Positions 7,578 to 15,633 of a stretch of DNA of 22,294 nt are shown piece after piece. A program made the translations under genes and the position numbers. The number at the start of each line of letters is the position of its first letter. The first letter of the stretch is position 1. The notes below the pieces were generated by a model, which worked only from the letters and a program-made list of their open reading frames with translations, had not been told where the DNA came from and searched no databases. The DNA comes from CAYTZN01 sp964442495 (GTDB taxonomy: Bacteria; Pseudomonadota; Gammaproteobacteria; Legionellales; Legionellaceae), in contig CAYTZN010000023.1 of the NCBI GenBank assembly GCA_964442495.1, positions 1 to 22,294 of the forward strand, in the 5' to 3' direction.

Positions 7578-10331
7578 ATGTTTTTCAATTCAACAGCCGA
7601 ACAACAGCAGCACCCAGAAGCAGGGTTAATACCCTACATGGTATGGTCTATCTATGGTTTTAATGATGCGGACACAACCCGGCCTTTTTTCTACATGTCT
7701 CAATCAATAGAAACGTTAATCCAAAGCCCCGTGGCACAAATTCATGCCATGGACGCACTTGAAAAAACCCATTGTTTTCTTGCGGTGGCATTTCGTCATT
7801 TGGACATAACCAATGAAAACCTTATGCGAGTAGCACATCACTTAGATTTAGACGACGCTGACTTGTTCAATTGTCTCGCGACCCTTGGAAAATTAGATCT
7901 ACTTATCTCGCTTGCAAAAGAGGGGCGAACTCCAAAAACACCCAAAGCCGTTAATGAGATATTCAGACAAGCAACCCTTTTTAACCACATAGATATCCTA
8001 AAGCACATGGCTCAATCGCTAGCAGATTTTTTTCCAAAGAGAATAGCCGATGAACACTATTATGCCATTACTTTGGCCTCTCTCGCTGGTAACTTGGATA
8101 TCTTAAAATACCTAGTCGAGTGCTCATCAGATAATTTATCAACAATAATTGCAGCTGGAAATTACCTTGCTTTTGCCAAGGCTGCTGAAAATGGCCATCT
8201 TCATGTCGTGAAATACTTGACAGAAAGCCTACCAAACGACTTAACAAGAATGTTAGCTGCAGCCAATTATGCGGCCTTAAGGATGGCTGCAATACAAAAA
8301 CAGGTTCCTGTTGTCCAATATCTTCTTCATTATTCCTCTGTGTTTGCTCATGCCGAAATGTATACCAATGAATATCAGCAATACACCCAGCCTTTTGTTA
8401 CAGAAGAATTAGCCTCTCTTCAGCAGAGGCGCCGAGCCTTTGAAGAATTGCACCCCAATATGGACTTTAATATTGAGGATAACAATGAAACAAAGTTGTA
8501 TTTTTACATTTTAAGAAATTTAATTCGTAAAAACGACCCTTCATTGAGGGACGATATATTGCTTCTATTGGGTATACCCTCAGTCAAAACCCTACTTCAT
8601 AGAGCAGTTACACCCCACGAAGAAAACGAATTGGTCCGCCTAGCATTAAGGCTTGGAAATGAAATGGCGGCAGAATTATTGCTTAAAATACCTGCAGTTC
8701 TTGCGTTAGCTCAGCAAAACGATCATTACCAAGACGAAATTCGTAATGGGGTCGATGTACGCGCCTTAGCACAAGACCAAGAATCATCAATGCGCGCATT
8801 GAGCACTGCCGAACAAAAGCGTTTAGAGCGAGCAACCAACCATTACGCACCAGAAATAAATGCATCGACGGTAAATACCATCATCAATCAGCTAAGAGAT
8901 ACACTGATTGTACGTTACAAAGCGAATCCTGCTAAATTCATTGACGATGCTGGTAACACGCGCTTATTGCCAATGAGTTGGGGGAGTTTTATGGCGCAAG
9001 GTTTTTCCATAGAAATACGCAGCGGCAGCTTAAGCGAACACCAACGCGCATTGCAAGCCTATTATCAACACAAAGACCATACCGCTTTTCGTTTTTTGCT
9101 TAAGCCAAATCCATGGATACATAAAAATGCATCCTATGTGTATGTAAATGAAGCACATACTGAGCTGTGGTCCACGTTTGAAGACTATCAACCACTCATT
9201 GCCATGCTATTTTTAGCAGCAACGGATAAAAATACGCCGGCTTGCGATGGGCATACACTAGAAACACGAACAGAACATTTCATTAATGAGTTGGCCTATA
9301 TTGAGCGCGCTCATAACTGGGATGAGAAGCGCATTGTCTGCGATACCGAGTTTAATCCGCTAACGGATGATCTCGGTAATGTTATTACCGAAGAATATGA
9401 CAATTTAGACGCGGATAGGCCTAGCTGCTACTCGGGCATTAAAAATCGCTTGCTCCAGTCAGTCCTTGGTCATCCACTTTTAAGCCTTTTAACCACGGCA
9501 ATTGTTAGCCAAAAACTTGATGAATTGATACGTGACCACTTTCAAAGGGCGATTCATGTGGGCAATCGTGAAACGCTAAAGCAGGCCTGGCAAGATCACA
9601 CAAATGACGACCTTGATTACACTGCACGTCAAAATGCGCTCCAGACACTGAAAACATTGAATATTACTCAAGCACAAAAAAAGGCCATTCTCCAAACATT
9701 AGCGCATGAGTTAAACAAGACCTATGGCGAGCAATTTAATGATGATGAAAATTTTCTTAAAAAAGCGAACAATCTTCTCACGTTAGATAAGCACGATAAA
9801 TCGGCGACGCACGCCACGCAATTTGCGTATTTAGAATGGATGCAGTGGTTGGAGGTAACCCCCGCTTCATTAAACACCGCGTTAGGCAAACTAAAATACC
9901 TTCACGTGACACCGTCCCTTAGGCCTCACCTTGCTCGTTTTATAAAAACCGTAGAGCGTGCCTTTGCAGACACACCCATTGATTTATTGCAAAAAACTGT
10001 TGAGAAAACCTACCAACTACTCACCGATAATTCCTCGTCGCTTTTGGAGTATCACAAAACAGCAAAAGCCATGCGCATAAACCCGAACCCTAAATTGCAA
10101 GTGCTAGGGGCTATTATGTTGACCATTGGCGCACTGATAGCCATCGCACTTATTACCACCGCTATCTTAGGCTTACCTCTTAGCTCGTTTGTTCTTGCCC
10201 CAACCATAGGCATAAGTGCTCTAACATTCGGGCTTGGGAGCTATAGCTTGTTTGCTGGTCGAGAAAAAAGACTCTATAAAGACATGAACTGCATCACCGA
10301 AGCAGAAGAAGCACGGCGAGGGCTCGCTTAA
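7578..10331 (+). CDS. Large ankyrin-repeat protein with C-terminal membrane hairpin; candidate Dot/Icm effector
   Basis: A 917-residue protein without a signal peptide. About five degenerate ankyrin-like repeats of roughly 35 residues lie at residues 96-254 (for example LASLAGNLDILKYLVECSS, AKAAENGHLHVVKYLTESL). A second helical repeat region (LALRLGNEMAAELLLKIP) lies near residue 365. The long middle region (400-840) is helical and unrecognised. Two hydrophobic segments separated by a short turn lie at about 842-864 and 871-893, leaving a short charged tail (TEAEEARRGLA). Ankyrin repeats plus a late membrane pair and an Glu-rich tail is a layout common among Legionella and Coxiella effectors; the effector role is inference. 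A possible -10 (TAAAAT at 7552-7557) and GAGG precede the ATG. Monocistronic. Confidence 0.85.
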   Translation: MFFNSTAEQQQHPEAGLIPYMVWSIYGFNDADTTRPFFYMSQSIETLIQSPVAQIHAMDALEKTHCFLAVAFRHLDITNENLMRVAHHLDLDDADLFNCLATLGKLDLLISLAKEGRTPKTPKAVNEIFRQATLFNHIDILKHMAQSLADFFPKRIADEHYYAITLASLAGNLDILKYLVECSSDNLSTIIAAGNYLAFAKAAENGHLHVVKYLTESLPNDLTRMLAAANYAALRMAAIQKQVPVVQYLLHYSSVFAHAEMYTNEYQQYTQPFVTEELASLQQRRRAFEELHPNMDFNIEDNNETKLYFYILRNLIRKNDPSLRDDILLLLGIPSVKTLLHRAVTPHEENELVRLALRLGNEMAAELLLKIPAVLALAQQNDHYQDEIRNGVDVRALAQDQESSMRALSTAEQKRLERATNHYAPEINASTVNTIINQLRDTLIVRYKANPAKFIDDAGNTRLLPMSWGSFMAQGFSIEIRSGSLSEHQRALQAYYQHKDHTAFRFLLKPNPWIHKNASYVYVNEAHTELWSTFEDYQPLIAMLFLAATDKNTPACDGHTLETRTEHFINELAYIERAHNWDEKRIVCDTEFNPLTDDLGNVITEEYDNLDADRPSCYSGIKNRLLQSVLGHPLLSLLTTAIVSQKLDELIRDHFQRAIHVGNRETLKQAWQDHTNDDLDYTARQNALQTLKTLNITQAQKKAILQTLAHELNKTYGEQFNDDENFLKKANNLLTLDKHDKSATHATQFAYLEWMQWLEVTPASLNTALGKLKYLHVTPSLRPHLARFIKTVERAFADTPIDLLQKTVEKTYQLLTDNSSSLLEYHKTAKAMRINPNPKLQVLGAIMLTIGALIAIALITTAILGLPLSSFVLAPTIGISALTFGLGSYSLFAGREKRLYKDMNCITEAEEARRGLA

Positions 10332-10382
10332 CGTGTTGCCAAGTTACCTCGCTTTATGACGTTGGCAATAAAGCCATATCAA

Positions 10383-10730
10383 TTAAAGACAACTCTCTTT
10401 GTCTTTTTCTGGCGGCTCATGCTCTTCGCTCAAGCGTGAACACTGTTCCTGGAAATATATCGATAATAAAGCAGGTTCTGCAATGATCTTCTCCTTTTGT
10501 CTGCGAGGCAATGATTTGATGTACCGCTCCACCTGCATTGCCCTGACTTTACCCTCCTCTATTGTCCATGATTGGGCGATGCAAACGGGCTTGAAGCTAC
10601 GTGTGTATTTGCATTTGCCCTTGCCGGCCACATGGGACCGGTAACGGCTAGCAAGATCATTGGTATAGCCCGTGTAATACGTATTATTGTTGCAAAGCAA
10701 GATATAAACCCAATAACATGGTTCTACCAT
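10383..10730 (-). CDS. GIY-YIG domain protein (YhbQ-like)
   Basis: A 115-residue single-domain GIY-YIG nuclease-superfamily protein of the YhbQ/UPF0213 type. The first motif appears as WVYILLC and the second as YYTGYTNDL, followed by an Arg helix (ASRYRSH) and GKGKCKYTRSFKPV, the normal order. Cellular role is uncertain; related proteins have been linked to DNA repair or mobile elements. The frame is open to 10766, but the ATG at 10730 is preceded by a strong GGAAGGAGA ribosome-binding site and aligns with family starts. The 3' end is acidic and low in complexity (EEHEPPEKDKES), a likely disordered tail. Diverges from arfB across 38 bases. Confidence 0.86.
   Translation of the reverse strand: MVEPCYWVYILLCNNNTYYTGYTNDLASRYRSHVAGKGKCKYTRSFKPVCIAQSWTIEEGKVRAMQVERYIKSLPRRQKEKIIAEPALLSIYFQEQCSRLSEEHEPPEKDKESCL
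10385..10408 (+). terminator. Possible weak intrinsic terminator after the ankyrin gene
   Basis: AAAGACAA at 10385-10392 pairs with TTGTCTTT at 10399-10406 around a CTCTCT loop, then TT. The stem is AT-rich and overlaps the 3' end of the convergent GIY-YIG gene. It could end ankyrin transcription, but stability is low. A second inverted repeat, TTGCCAA/TTGGCAA (10336-10342 and 10372-10378), precedes it without a T tract. Confidence 0.35.
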
Positions 10731-10768
10731 TGTGTATTCTCCTTCCACCAACACCACATAAGTCAATC

Positions 10769-11179
10769 ATGCTTAAAATCACATCCACATTATCTATACC
10801 ACTCCAAGACATTGAATTAATCCCTATTCGAGCTCAAGGTGCTGGCGGCCAGAATGTAAACAAAGTATCCACCGCCATTCATCTTCGATTCAATATGATG
10901 CAATCTAACTTACCCATGGAATGCAAAAAAAATCTGCTTCTATTAAGCGATTATCGAATCACCGCAAATGGTATGATCATTATAAAAGCTCAACGGTATA
11001 AAAGTCAGGAACAAAACAAGGCGGATGCCCTGCAACGACTTGTTAATTTGATTAAAAAGGGACTCACAGTCCCATTAAAAAGAAGAAAAACGAAACCCTC
11101 CAAGGGATCTGTAAAAAAACGGCTTGATAAAAAAACACAGCGCGGCGACTTAAAGAAACTACGCAAATCTATAGACTAG
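10769..11179 (+). CDS. arfB: Alternative ribosome-rescue factor ArfB (YaeJ), peptidyl-tRNA hydrolase
   Basis: ArfB hydrolyses peptidyl-tRNA on ribosomes stalled at the 3' end of mRNA, a backup to tmRNA. The 136-residue protein carries the release-factor-type GGQ motif (AQGAGGQNVNKVSTAI, GGQ at residues 26-28) but lacks stop-codon recognition domains. Its C-terminus is the typical Lys/Arg-rich tail (RRKTKPSKGSVKKRL) that enters the mRNA channel. Length matches E. coli ArfB (140). The frame is open to 10718, but the extra N-terminal residues overlap the divergent gene, and the ATG at 10769 starts in register with the family. No clear terminator follows; the next bases hold a palindromic repeat. 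Confidence 0.93.
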   Translation: MLKITSTLSIPLQDIELIPIRAQGAGGQNVNKVSTAIHLRFNMMQSNLPMECKKNLLLLSDYRITANGMIIIKAQRYKSQEQNKADALQRLVNLIKKGLTVPLKRRKTKPSKGSVKKRLDKKTQRGDLKKLRKSID

Positions 11180-11218
11180 GGCCCCAGGACAAACCTATCT
11201 AATATAACCTTATACTCT

Positions 11219-11245
11219 CCTACGTACTGTGCTTTATGCACGGTG
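11219..11245 (+). repeat. REP-like palindromic repeat, copy 1
   Basis: Begins CCTACGT, then a hairpin with a TTTAT loop (stem CTGTGC/GCACGG, one G-U pair, plus an A-T closing pair). Shares CCTACGT, loop and fold with copy 2 at 12438, while the stem bases differ by compensating changes. Confidence 0.65.
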
Positions 11246-11275
11246 GTATCCACACAATCTCGCATTAAAATCGTA

Positions 11276-11307
11276 CCAGATTCCACGCATAAAACGCGAA
11301 ACGTTGG
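11276..11307 (-). repeat. REP-like palindromic repeat, copy 3 (inverted)
   Basis: On the minus strand this 32-base unit aligns without gaps to copy 2 at 12438-12469 with about 25 of 32 identical positions. All eight stem pairs are kept, two through G-U pairs and one by a T-A to C-G exchange. It faces copy 1 across about 30 bp, like the paired units of a BIME. Confidence 0.6.
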
Positions 11308-11349
11308 TTTTATAATAGAGTTTTGATGCGTTTACCCTGACTAAAGCTC

Positions 11350-12321
11350 TTATAACCATTTTTTCACTTTAAAAAATTTATAAGGCAACCACCCGGACAA
11401 TAACATTAGTCCGATGGAAAGAGGATATCCAAACCGAAACGATAACTCTGGCATCGATTGAAAATTCATCCCATAAATACTAGCAATAAGCGTTGGGGGA
11501 AGGAAAATAACCGCCGCGATAGAAAAAATCTTAATTATATTGTTTTGCTCTATGTTCACCATTCCCAACGTAGCATCAAGCAAAAAATTAACTTTTGAGT
11601 TAAGGAATTTGCCCTGATCACTCAGCGCACTAATGTCTTTTGTAAGCATGGCTAATCGCGAGCGCATATCATCATCAAATTTTGATGCTTCAGCTTGCCC
11701 AAAAAAACCACTTAAACGATTAAAGCTCACCAAGCTTTCCCATACTTTTGCATTGAGATCACCATTAGAGCCCAGTTGTTGCAACAATTGTTTATAGTCT
11801 AATTTAATTTTATCAACAGATTGAGGTCGAAAAATAGTCTGTGAATAAGCATCCAAACCGCGACCAATCAACTCAGAAATATCCGCTAAGCGATCAATGG
11901 TTGCTTCTAATAGAGAAATAACTAAACATACAGCATGGTTACTATCGATGATGAGCTTAGGTAAATGTGCAATGAATAGCGAAAAAGCTTGGGGCTCAAT
12001 ATAACGAACGGTAATTAATTGATCATCTTTAAGCACCAAAGTGATTGCGTCACTCTTAGGCTCATCAGAATCAGACTTGGCAATCATGGTAGCTGTCATG
12101 AAAAGAACCCCGTCCTCTTTGTAAAGCCGGCTGGATGGTTCAATTTCTTGCATCTCTTCAAGGGTAGGTAGTTTTAAATCAATGTACTTTTTAATCACCA
12201 AACGCTCTTCTTTTGATGGATGCAGTAAATCAATCCAAATAGCATCGCACAATAAGGCCTGGTTTTTAGAAGTGATTATTTCAGGGTGAAAGGTGTCTGT
12301 GTTGAAATAAGCAGTGATCAT
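11350..12321 (-). CDS. corA: CorA-family magnesium/divalent cation transporter
   Basis: Inner-membrane channel, pentameric in the family, for Mg2+ and possibly Co2+ or Ni2+. The protein has 323 residues: a soluble N-terminal funnel with long helices, then two C-terminal membrane segments, IFSIAAVIFLPPTLIASI and YPLSIGLMLLSGWLPYKFF. The signature YGMNF selectivity loop lies between them, followed by a short basic tail (KVKKWL). A GTG two codons upstream (12327) is possible; the ATG at 12321 is chosen. No conventional terminator was seen at either end. Instead REP-like palindromes lie downstream (11219-11307) and upstream (12438-12469). Mg2+ specificity is by family, not proven. Confidence 0.94.
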   Translation of the reverse strand: MITAYFNTDTFHPEIITSKNQALLCDAIWIDLLHPSKEERLVIKKYIDLKLPTLEEMQEIEPSSRLYKEDGVLFMTATMIAKSDSDEPKSDAITLVLKDDQLITVRYIEPQAFSLFIAHLPKLIIDSNHAVCLVISLLEATIDRLADISELIGRGLDAYSQTIFRPQSVDKIKLDYKQLLQQLGSNGDLNAKVWESLVSFNRLSGFFGQAEASKFDDDMRSRLAMLTKDISALSDQGKFLNSKVNFLLDATLGMVNIEQNNIIKIFSIAAVIFLPPTLIASIYGMNFQSMPELSFRFGYPLSIGLMLLSGWLPYKFFKVKKWL

Positions 12322-12437
12322 AAGCACCCCGGGTACTTAATATTCATAACATCTAATAAGAATATTCCGCCCGTCTCTAAGACGCAAGCCTGATTGCTAA
12401 GTAAACGTGCCTAAACGCAAATTATAAAATATAGCCG

Positions 12438-12469
12438 CCTACGTTCTGCGCTTTATGCGCAGAATCTAG
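12438..12469 (+). repeat. REP-like palindromic repeat, copy 2
   Basis: Perfect 8-bp stem TTCTGCGC/GCGCAGAA (12444-12451 with 12457-12464) around a TTTAT loop, preceded by CCTACG. Lies between corA and the 3' end of the small secreted gene. No T tract on either strand, so it is not a standard terminator. Confidence 0.7.
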
Positions 12470-12492
12470 CAGCAATCTAAATAAACAGATCG

Positions 12493-12843
12493 TTAGGTAG
12501 AACAAACCGCTTGGACCGAATCAGTTCCAGCATTCACAATATTGACGGTGGTACCAGGCTCAGCACTTACTGAAATGCTTTCATTGTTTTTTACAGTCAC
12601 GGAGGTGGCCTGACCTTTTGCTAAATTTTTTCCATTCACTTTACCTTTGTGCTCTAAAACGCTAACTAAAATAACACTCTTTGTTTGTTTTATTTTAATA
12701 CTACATGTTGCGTTTAAGGTCCAAAGGTAATTATTGGTCATTGACTTTGTTTCATTGGGACTTAATTTGATTACATTGCTCGCATAAACTTGCGAACTCA
12801 TGGCAACTAAAGCAAGAACAACCATCATGGATGATTTTAACAT
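12493..12843 (-). CDS. Small secreted protein, function unknown
   Basis: A 116-residue protein with a clear Sec signal peptide (MLKSSMMVVLALVAMSSQ, cleavage likely after VYA at residue 21). The mature part of about 95 residues is rich in beta-type alternation (KSVILVSVL, QATSVTVKNN, TTVNIVNAG) and has two cysteines, Cys47 and Cys114, placed to form a disulfide in the periplasm or outside the cell. No enzyme motif is visible. AGGGAG lies upstream of the ATG, and a perfect TATAAT on the minus strand at 12888-12893 is a likely -10. Not recognised as a named family; monocistronic by spacing. Confidence 0.75.
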   Translation of the reverse strand: MLKSSMMVVLALVAMSSQVYASNVIKLSPNETKSMTNNYLWTLNATCSIKIKQTKSVILVSVLEHKGKVNGKNLAKGQATSVTVKNNESISVSAEPGTTVNIVNAGTDSVQAVCST

Positions 12844-12962
12844 GTAAACTCCCTATAGTAAGATTCTCAAAACATCTTTATGATGCAATTATAAACTAAC
12901 CGAGTGAATTTTACACAGAATACATTAAGGAAATATTAGGAGCTCACATGAGGCTTGTGAAA

Positions 12963-13385
12963 TTATCGTTTAACCACGGAGGCCGTCATCCTTGATACGC
13001 ACGTTTGTTTCCCCGCATCATTGTATAAATCAATGTGCCAAACCTGCGTTGTACGGCCGATATGGATGGCACGGGCCACCCCTGTAATCAAACCATCACT
13101 CACAGGCCGGATGTGGTTCGCGTTTATTTCTAAACCCACGCAATAAAAGTGCTCAATATCAATGATGGCATTAGCACCTGTGCTCGCAATGGTTTCAGCT
13201 AATACAACATTCGCCCCACCATGAACAATCCCTAAGGGCTGTTTTGTACGGGCATTAGCCGGCATGGTGGCTTTTAAAAAATCATAGCCTACTTCCGTGA
13301 ATTGTATCCCAAGAAAATCTGCAAGCGTGTTTTCACTGCGCTTATTCAAATCATGAGGCGTAAACTCTTTAAACCATATAGCCAT
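12963..13385 (-). CDS. Hotdog-fold acyl-CoA thioesterase (PaaI/YdiI-like)
   Basis: A 140-residue single hotdog domain, the usual length for the PaaI/YdiI/MenI class, which hydrolyses aryl- or acyl-CoA thioesters. The active-site segment LGIVHGGANVVLAETIAS has HGG at residues 55-57 and the catalytic acid at Glu64, matching Glu63 of E. coli YdiI. The downstream strand NANHIRPVSDGLITGVARAI is also typical. Substrate cannot be read from sequence: menaquinone precursor thioesters and aromatic CoA esters are both known for relatives. Diverges from the coiled-coil gene across 172 bp and is about 120 bp from the small secreted gene. Confidence 0.88.
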   Translation of the reverse strand: MAIWFKEFTPHDLNKRSENTLADFLGIQFTEVGYDFLKATMPANARTKQPLGIVHGGANVVLAETIASTGANAIIDIEHFYCVGLEINANHIRPVSDGLITGVARAIHIGRTTQVWHIDLYNDAGKQTCVSRMTASVVKR

Positions 13386-13463
13386 ATACCACCCAATATT
13401 ATTGCGGAAGGTCGTTACTATAAATAAAACAGCCGTGAAAATCCAAGGGGTTTTATATTAGCC

Positions 13464-13477
13464 CCCGCATATGCGGG
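13464..13477. repeat. Perfect 14-bp palindrome in divergent intergenic region
   Basis: CCCGCATATGCGGG is a perfect palindrome between the thioesterase and coiled-coil genes. It has no T tract and lies upstream of both genes, so it fits an operator or repeat better than a terminator. A second small inverted repeat, GTCTA-5-TAGAC (13520-13534), overlaps a possible -10 (TATACT at 13523-13528) of the coiled-coil gene. Confidence 0.5.
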
Positions 13478-13557
13478 TGATTTTATCTTAGTGCTTAAAA
13501 TAGCATCTCACTCTAAGTCGTCTATACTTTAGACAATAGATAGCGTGGAGTTAAGTT

Positions 13558-15090
13558 ATGACTGCTTCAAAAGATATTGCCAAAAAATATGTAAGTGATG
13601 TTAATGCATTCATGGACAAACTTAGAGACATGAAGTTTAAAAATGGGAAAGATGCCCTGCCGAGTATATACACAGAGAAAACGTTTCTTTCTCGAACCAA
13701 AGAATATGAGGCTCATATTGAAAAGATGAATTCCCTTATCAACAAAGACCAGTGGAAAACAAAAGAATTTGATCAGGCACTAAGCGATACACAAGCTTTT
13801 ATAGACAAAATAAGGGATGAAGTTAAAACTTGGCAAAAAAAGCCAAGCAAACCAATTGAAGAATCTCCAATGAAAGTCAACAAATCGGTTAATCCAAGTA
13901 CTGATGAACCAACCTCCACAACAACAAGCGCCACTGAAAAAAATAAACCCACTAAACTAGATCGTGATGATGGCTTGGATAGCACCTTGATGAGTTTAAA
14001 TAAACAAAATAGGGACCTGAAAGAAAATATACAAACCACAAAACAAACATTAAAAAAAGAACAAAAAAAAGGAGCCAAGCTCGAAGATGAGATCAAAGAA
14101 ACAAAAAGCAAGCTAAAAAAGACAGAAGGAGCCATTGAGAGCCTAGAAAGCGATTTAACAGAGGCTAAATCCGAGGCTAAAATATCCCAATCTGAAATTG
14201 AAGCGCTAAGAAAACAAGTGAGTGAACTATCTGAACAAGCTGAAAATAAAGCCTCAAGCAAAGATGAGAATTCTGAAACAGCCACATCATCACAACCTAA
14301 TGAACAGGTTAGCGGAATAAAAAAAGAGATCTCTCCTGAAGCATCACAATCCCCATCCCCTACAGGAGACATGCAAGCCGGTGAAGAACCTGCAGAAGAG
14401 CAGAAATCTGAAAATAAAGCAGACAATACCCCTCTAACGGATAGCTCAGAACAAAAAGGCCCTAAATCAACAGAAGCAACTGAAAAAGCCCCGTCGTCAA
14501 GCAATCCTATTCAAAGGCTTCTTGAGTTTCTTAAGAGCCTGTTAGCTAAGTTATTTGGGGGTGGAGACAAGAAACCAGAGGGCATGGAAAAAAGGAGCTC
14601 CACGACGATAATAGATAATGCTCAATCCTCTACATCAGGTAAAGATGAGGAAAATATTGAAATGGTCGGCCTAAATCAGCAACGTGCAGAGCAAGAGCTT
14701 GCCTCTCAAATAGAAAAAGAACCAGAGGTTAATCGCACCACAGAAACTGCTTTTAGTAGCAGCACTCAAATCGAACAAAGATCAACAAGGTCACCGCTCA
14801 CCTCACCAAAAGATAGTTCCATCAATGACCAGTCGGTTATTGACGAGCAACAACGCGCTCTTGATCAGTATAATAAAACTAAAAATAAGGGAATAGAGCC
14901 AACAGATGCTCCTAAAGCCACAACGACCTCCAAAGAGCAACTTGAAGTAGATCATGCCTTTGCCATGAACCTTGCACGCGAAGAAATGCAAGAATTACGG
15001 AATAAAAGCAAACCTTCTCAAGATAATCCGCAACAACTTAAATCGATGGAAGATACACCTGAGCCACCTAAGGAAACCCCTCATCCTTAA
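13558..15090 (+). CDS. Coiled-coil, Ser/Pro/Glu-rich protein; candidate secreted effector
   Basis: A 510-residue, very hydrophilic protein with no signal peptide and no recognised enzyme domain. Residues 1-95 form a helical N-terminal domain; 96-135 are a Pro/Ser/Thr linker; about 140-230 are a strong heptad coiled coil (KLEDEIKETKSKLKKTEG); 230-313 are acidic, Ser-rich and probably disordered. A short amphipathic helix follows at about 315-338 (PIQRLLEFLKSLLAKLF) ending in GGGDKK, a plausible membrane-association element. The C-terminus is again acidic and Pro-rich, with EEMQEL about 35 residues from the end. This composition resembles Legionella type IVB substrates, but function is unknown. 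GGAG lies 7 bases before the ATG. Converges with elaA, 8 bases apart. Confidence 0.8.
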   Translation: MTASKDIAKKYVSDVNAFMDKLRDMKFKNGKDALPSIYTEKTFLSRTKEYEAHIEKMNSLINKDQWKTKEFDQALSDTQAFIDKIRDEVKTWQKKPSKPIEESPMKVNKSVNPSTDEPTSTTTSATEKNKPTKLDRDDGLDSTLMSLNKQNRDLKENIQTTKQTLKKEQKKGAKLEDEIKETKSKLKKTEGAIESLESDLTEAKSEAKISQSEIEALRKQVSELSEQAENKASSKDENSETATSSQPNEQVSGIKKEISPEASQSPSPTGDMQAGEEPAEEQKSENKADNTPLTDSSEQKGPKSTEATEKAPSSSNPIQRLLEFLKSLLAKLFGGGDKKPEGMEKRSSTTIIDNAQSSTSGKDEENIEMVGLNQQRAEQELASQIEKEPEVNRTTETAFSSSTQIEQRSTRSPLTSPKDSSINDQSVIDEQQRALDQYNKTKNKGIEPTDAPKATTTSKEQLEVDHAFAMNLAREEMQELRNKSKPSQDNPQQLKSMEDTPEPPKETPHP

Positions 15091-15098
15091 CCAAAAAA

Positions 15099-15557
15099 TC
15101 AACCCATCAGCGGGGCACGGCGCATATTAATATGCAAAATGCCCTCGTCATCAAAAGGATTGCCTTCAACCTTAAACCCAAAATCTTGATAAAAGCGCTG
15201 TAGATACAATTGCGCCATCATTACTATTGAGTCAGCAGGATAATTGATTTCAAAATAGGAGAGCAGTTCTTGCATCATTTCACGCCCAACGCCTCTTCCT
15301 CGATGAAGAGGAGCTATACAAAATCGACCAAAAGTAGCTTCTTTGGTGTATTCGACACCCTTAAGAAAAAAGCGTAAATACCCAATCAACTGATTGTTTT
15401 TCATGCCCAACAAATGCAATGCCTTTGAATCTTTACTATCAATATCCGAATAAAAACAACGCTGTTCGCGGATAAAAACATCTTGGCGAAGCGCTAAGAT
15501 GCTATATAATTGCGACAAAGATAATGCTTCAAATTGATACCAATTCCAACTGATCAT
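15099..15557 (-). CDS. elaA: ElaA-like GNAT N-acetyltransferase
   Basis: A 152-residue GNAT-fold protein of the ElaA family. The N-terminal stretch LYSILALRQDVFIREQ is the family's hallmark, followed by the GNAT core strand IGYLRFF and the acetyl-CoA pyrophosphate-binding loop RGRGVGREMMQELL. Length matches E. coli ElaA (153). The acceptor substrate is not established. It diverges from the M15-type peptidase gene with 76 bases between the starts and converges with the coiled-coil gene. Confidence 0.92.
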   Translation of the reverse strand: MISWNWYQFEALSLSQLYSILALRQDVFIREQRCFYSDIDSKDSKALHLLGMKNNQLIGYLRFFLKGVEYTKEATFGRFCIAPLHRGRGVGREMMQELLSYFEINYPADSIVMMAQLYLQRFYQDFGFKVEGNPFDDEGILHINMRRAPLMG

Positions 15558-15633
15558 CGTTACTGCATACCTTTATATTGAATTGATTTATGATGATAGA
15601 CGTGAGCATACAACTGCACCAAGAGGCGAGAAA

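Noticed and set aside
10336..10378. TTGCCAA/TTGGCAA hairpin as the ankyrin terminator
   Set aside because: 29-base loop and no T tract make it a poor terminator.
10383..11179. GIY-YIG gene plus ArfB as a functional nuclease/rescue pair
   Set aside because: They are divergent housekeeping-type families with separate starts; adjacency alone gives no support for a joint system.
11324..11336. ATGCGTTTACC shared with the IS-end inverted repeat near 20332
   Set aside because: Eleven matching bases without flanking similarity is compatible with chance in a window this size.
12444..12464. Terminator for the small secreted gene
   Set aside because: The stem is strong, but neither strand has a T tract after it, and related copies elsewhere show it is a repeat unit.
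13480..13500. Possible PmrA-type box (CTTAG..CTTAAAAT) upstream of the coiled-coil gene
   Set aside because: The match to the Legionella effector regulator motif is too partial in such AT-rich DNA to support a call.
13773..14504. 243-codon open frame antisense to the coiled-coil gene
   Set aside because: Its Ser/Leu/Phe-rich product is what the reverse complement of a Lys/Glu/Ser-rich coiled coil gives; no family resemblance, and the sense gene has a proper ribosome-binding site.
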